In this document: positions 61,025 through 64,000 of the stretch, in pieces
Layout of the letters: the number at the start of each line of letters is the position of its first letter
How positions within the stretch are numbered: position 1 is the stretch's first letter
NCBI RefSeq assembly: GCF_014698115.1
Contig: NZ_JACJSJ010000009.1
Span: 1 to 64,000, forward strand
From: Nostoc sp. FACHB-973
GTDB taxonomy: Bacteria > Cyanobacteriota > Cyanobacteriia > Cyanobacteriales > Nostocaceae
Direction of reading: 5' to 3'
DNA: 64,000 nucleotides
The notes under the pieces: model-generated
Told to the model about the DNA's origin: nothing
The model's database searches: none
What the model saw: the letters and a program-made list of their open reading frames with translations, nothing else
Position numbers and translations under genes: made by a program

Positions 61025-63094
61025 TTAGGGAGTCGGAAGGAAGTTAGCAGGCGGAGTGATACGACCATTACGACCAACAGGTGGGATTTCCACTAAGTCA
61101 TCTTTGGCTTTCCCTGTGCCATCGTCGATCACATAGGTTTCGTTTCCTAGATGTCCATTAGGAACAAACAGCTGCGGATGGTCAAAGGGTGCTTTTTCGT
61201 AACGAACTCGCTCATCAGTCAGCGCTTTTAAGAAAGCCACAAGTGCCTCTTTGTCTGCGTCGTTCAGATTTAGCGGAGGAAGGCGGGGTACATTTGCATT
61301 GTCATCCCCAGCGCCTCGACTGTAGAAATCGACCACTTGCCGCAGGGTTAACATTCCACCATTGTGCATATACGGAGCAGTGAGTTCGACATTGCGGAGT
61401 GTAGGAGCCTTGAACAATCCGTCTTGTACTGTATCATTTGGACCAGGGATGATATTAGGTGCTTCACCAAAGACCTCTTGAAACTTTCCTTGCAGAGCCA
61501 GCCGCGCCTCCGATAACGGGCGTGATACAGGTAGCCCATCCTCAGCCCCCGCACCCAGATCTTCAAGCTCTGGTCTAACCCCAATCTTGAACCAACCGGT
61601 GTCTTCGAGAGGATTCCCCGGTGCTGGTGAGCGTGTAATTCGCCCACTGTTCTGCACGTTTCTCACTGAAGCAGCAGTGAATTCTGGTCCACTGTGACAA
61701 AAGATGCAAGCATTGTTGGGGTTCTCAAAAATCTCTTTACCCCGTTGCTGCTGGGGACTTAGAACGCCAGTGTTGTCTTTTGAGAACTGGTCAATGGGCG
61801 CATTGTCAGATACTAATGTGGACTCATACATTTGAACCGCCAGCCCGAAGAACAGCGAAAAGTTATACTCCATTTGGGTGTATTCTTCAGTAGTACTTGA
61901 CAAATCTGGCAAGAGTACAACTTTCCTGGTATTACCGTTGGCTTTATCAACCTGGATTAACTGGGTAGATTGCCACCACTCTGGCTTGAAGGCTGCTTTG
62001 ATCATTTGTCCGTAGGTAAGCGTCGTCAGACCCTTTTGAGGCGCTCTGCTGTAGTGACCTAGTACACTGTCATCATGATGGACAATCTGCTTTCCAAGAG
62101 GTCTTAAGGGAAGTAACTTGTGAGCAAGTTCTCTAGGAAGAAGCAGCTTCTTGCGCTTGACAATATCGAATATCTTGTCGAGGAACCCAAACCCAAATCT
62201 GTCACCAATTTCCTGGAACGTGCGACCGTCTGCGGACATTTCAAAGGAACTCAGTGGTGGAGCTACTGCTTGGGAAGCTAGAGCTGCATTTTTGAGTCGG
62301 ACACTAACTGGTTGTAGTGAACCGAAGATGCTTGATTTATATAGCTTAGCATTGGGGTCTCTCGTCCCAAACGCATTAACCCCATTGAAGACGTTCTGCG
62401 CTCGTCCGTCCCAAAAGTTGCGGAAGTTGAACACCGCATTAATCACAGTTGGTGTGTTGCGCGGTTCTACCCGACGGGTTTCAATACCTCCCACATTGAA
62501 CACCGGATCGTCCAGAGGAATACCAGGATCGGTATTCACGAACTTGGAATTAAAAACTCCTTGGGAGGAGGTGACATCATTACTGTCGGAGACAATAGGA
62601 GAAAAACGGTTATTTGGATCTGCAAGTTTGTGAAATGGGTAATCTTCTGGCTTGAGTGTGTAGTTTGGCTGACCAATGCTGAAAGTATTATCCGGATTCG
62701 GACTTTTATCTGCATTCACCCGCAAAATCCCCGGACTGAGCTGGTTTTTAGCTCTGTTGTCCGCTCCGGCATGGAAGTGACAACTAGCACACGATGTGAT
62801 ACCATCGCTACCGATTTGCATATCCCAGAAAAAAGCCTTTCCCAGAGCGATCGCTGCGGTCTTATCTTTAACGAATTCTCCAAGATTATCTGGCTCTGGA
62901 ACCGTCACTGTCTTTAGGGAAAAATTCGGGGGTGATACTTGCGCTGATACAGTATGTCCGGCTAGAACGGCGATCGCAACCAGTGCTGCGATCGTCACAC
63001 CGCTTTTGATTCTCCTTGATAACCTTGATGTCAGAACGGTCACTCTGGCTACCACAGCAGCCACAAAAGTGCCATTAAATTGGATTTTCCTCAT
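61025..63094 (-). CDS. Di-heme cytochrome c peroxidase/MauG-like protein, enlarged
   Basis: This 689-residue exported protein has a long N-terminal region with a membrane/signal helix (about 32-51) and two CXXCH heme sites: C102-H106 (CASCH) and C463-H467 (CIFCH). The MHNGGMLTLRQVVDFYSRG motif near the C-terminus is typical of the di-heme cytochrome c peroxidase family. The usual length is 320-400 residues with the hemes about 150 apart; here they are 360 apart, so a large segment is inserted between the heme domains. It may be a peroxidase or a MauG-like oxidase. The SOD gene upstream suggests oxidative-stress defence, but no operon is shown. Confidence 0.88.
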   Translation of the reverse strand: MRKIQFNGTFVAAVVARVTVLTSRLSRRIKSGVTIAALVAIAVLAGHTVSAQVSPPNFSLKTVTVPEPDNLGEFVKDKTAAIALGKAFFWDMQIGSDGITSCASCHFHAGADNRAKNQLSPGILRVNADKSPNPDNTFSIGQPNYTLKPEDYPFHKLADPNNRFSPIVSDSNDVTSSQGVFNSKFVNTDPGIPLDDPVFNVGGIETRRVEPRNTPTVINAVFNFRNFWDGRAQNVFNGVNAFGTRDPNAKLYKSSIFGSLQPVSVRLKNAALASQAVAPPLSSFEMSADGRTFQEIGDRFGFGFLDKIFDIVKRKKLLLPRELAHKLLPLRPLGKQIVHHDDSVLGHYSRAPQKGLTTLTYGQMIKAAFKPEWWQSTQLIQVDKANGNTRKVVLLPDLSSTTEEYTQMEYNFSLFFGLAVQMYESTLVSDNAPIDQFSKDNTGVLSPQQQRGKEIFENPNNACIFCHSGPEFTAASVRNVQNSGRITRSPAPGNPLEDTGWFKIGVRPELEDLGAGAEDGLPVSRPLSEARLALQGKFQEVFGEAPNIIPGPNDTVQDGLFKAPTLRNVELTAPYMHNGGMLTLRQVVDFYSRGAGDDNANVPRLPPLNLNDADKEALVAFLKALTDERVRYEKAPFDHPQLFVPNGHLGNETYVIDDGTGKAKDDLVEIPPVGRNGRITPPANFLPTP

Positions 63095-63546
63095 GTTTTA
63101 TTATGAACGTTAATGTTATCAAGAGTTGAAGCATTACTGCTGCACTCTTAAATCTGAAATTTTGTTGTATTTCATGACACATACACGTTAGAATATCAGG
63201 TTTTTTCTACTTCAGTAAGTAGGTACGAATAAACTCAACTATGTTACACAAAATCAAATAATTAAATTACTTACTAATAAGGGTTTCAGCCCTATTTCTA
63301 CCCTAAAACCCTGACCACAAACCTGTGATTATTTACCCCCACTAAGTTATAACTAACTAAAGAAAGTAAACATCAAATCCCACCCAAGCAGTAGATGCAG
63401 TGTGTAGAACTTCCAACTGAGATTGCTATACACCCAGCCAATCAAAAGCAGCCGCGATACAGGATCGTGACTGCTAATAATTTATGGATAACTACTCAGC
63501 GCTCTGCTATAAATACTGTCACAGCCAGTTGAAAACTGGTTGTTGA
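63095..63546. other. Spacer between sodB and cytochrome gene
   Basis: No gene is seen. About 63280-63345 contains an AGGGTTTCAGCCCT hairpin and an ACAAACCTGTG...ATTTACCCC string resembling the right half of the 23238 element. A small hairpin (CCAGTT/AACTGG at about 63526-63540) lies just after the sodB stop. Confidence 0.5.
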
Positions 63547-64000
63547 TTAAGCTTTAGCAAAGTTTTCAGCAGCAAAGTCCCAGTTGGCTAAGTTATCTAG
63601 GAAATTCTTGATGAACGCCGGACGGGCGTTTCTGTAGTCAATGTAGTAGGCGTGTTCCCAAACATCCAAGGTTAAGAGTGCCTTTTGACCATAAGCTAGA
63701 GGGTTCTCTGCATTTGGCGTCTTAATCACCTTCAGCGTACCACCATCATCAATCAACCAAGCCCATCCGCTACCGAACTGAGTTGCGGCTACACTAGAAA
63801 ATTCTTCCTTGAATTTGTCAAAGCTATCGAAATCTTTCTCAATCTTCGCTCCGAGTTCACCGGTGGGTATGCCACCACCTGCTGGTTTCAAGGAATTCCA
63901 AAAGAACGTATGATTCCAAACTTGGGCAGCGTTGTTAAAGATTCCCGCTTTAGAGGAGTCTTTATAGGTACTTTTGATCACGTCTTCCAGAGATTTATCA
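63547..64000 (-). CDS. sodB: Fe/Mn superoxide dismutase (5' part beyond the window)
   Basis: The reading frame is open to the window edge and encodes the C-terminal ~150 residues of an iron/manganese superoxide dismutase, usual length ~200. Visible are the metal-site histidine region NAAQVWNHTFFWNSLKP, the Gly-rich FGSGWAWL and the DVWEHAYYIDYRNARPAFIKNF block with the Asp and His ligands. KPAGGGIP and the AENF tail favour the iron (SodB) cytoplasmic type of cyanobacteria. The N-terminus lies outside the window, so signal peptide and start are unknown. Confidence 0.94.
   Translation of the reverse strand, partial: DKSLEDVIKSTYKDSSKAGIFNNAAQVWNHTFFWNSLKPAGGGIPTGELGAKIEKDFDSFDKFKEEFSSVAATQFGSGWAWLIDDGGTLKVIKTPNAENPLAYGQKALLTLDVWEHAYYIDYRNARPAFIKNFLDNLANWDFAAENFAKA

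Overview
The window is chromosomal DNA from a filamentous, Nostoc-like cyanobacterium. The evidence is the very frequent HIP1 octamer GCGATCGC, arrays of heptanucleotide repeats (STRRs) in many spacers, dispersed palindromes and MITE-like elements, and families typical of these organisms: DUF29, DUF4112, COP23, XisH/XisI, CHASE2 histidine kinases, AAA-like/WD40 proteins and a cobalamin riboswitch ahead of cobG. About 45 genes can be supported. No rRNA, tRNA, CRISPR array or intact insertion sequence was found.

Layout. 0-1.7 kb: two small proteins (one DUF29) and a Tat-exported dienelactone-hydrolase-like protein. 2-11.2 kb, mostly on the minus strand: a peptide-secretion locus with a CHASE2 sensor kinase, a NarL-type response regulator, a kinase-like protein lacking its histidine, an HlyD adaptor, a C39-peptidase ABC exporter and three tandem double-glycine (bacteriocin-like) precursor peptides. 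11.8-23.2 kb: housekeeping and accessory metabolism (YihY, DUF4112, alpha/beta hydrolase, SBP56 family, TPR/aldo-keto reductase pair, ferredoxin, SpeD-like AdoMet decarboxylase, DUF3131, two GNATs and an ACT protein). 23.7-31.7 kb: a second dienelactone hydrolase and an organosulfur region (two SsuA lipoproteins, SsuD, an SnaA/NtaA-type monooxygenase), with an RRM protein and a HAD-hydrolase pseudogene between them. 32-35 kb: hydrolase, fasciclin protein, small membrane protein and a photolyase-N-terminus-like protein.

35-54.7 kb is the most unusual part. It holds an AAA-like HTH protein followed by an AAA-like/14-WD40 protein, a COP23 protein, and then three tandem, very large exported proteins. 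Each of these carries two trypsin-like domains and 17-21 TPR repeats, and they are clearly products of recent duplication. After them come xisH/xisI and an HtrA-like protease with a PPC-like tail. 55-58.3 kb: cobalamin riboswitch, cobG, cobH, cobI. 58.5-64 kb: PHP phosphoesterase, purM, a small conserved protein, a long di-heme cytochrome c peroxidase-like protein and the 3' part of an Fe/Mn superoxide dismutase that runs off the window.

How the parts fit together. The 5.9-11.2 kb genes form an export unit: the C39 peptidase cuts precursors after GG and the ABC/HlyD pair exports them. The 2-5.5 kb regulators lie just downstream and probably control it, although a strong terminator after hlyD separates the two. 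The 24.5-31 kb genes suggest sulfonate/organosulfur scavenging with the permease and ATPase encoded elsewhere. The cob genes are three consecutive functions of the oxygen-dependent corrin pathway under B12 control. Spacers are crowded with at least four MITE-like families and STRRs, so this chromosome is rich in small non-coding mobile or expanding repeats.
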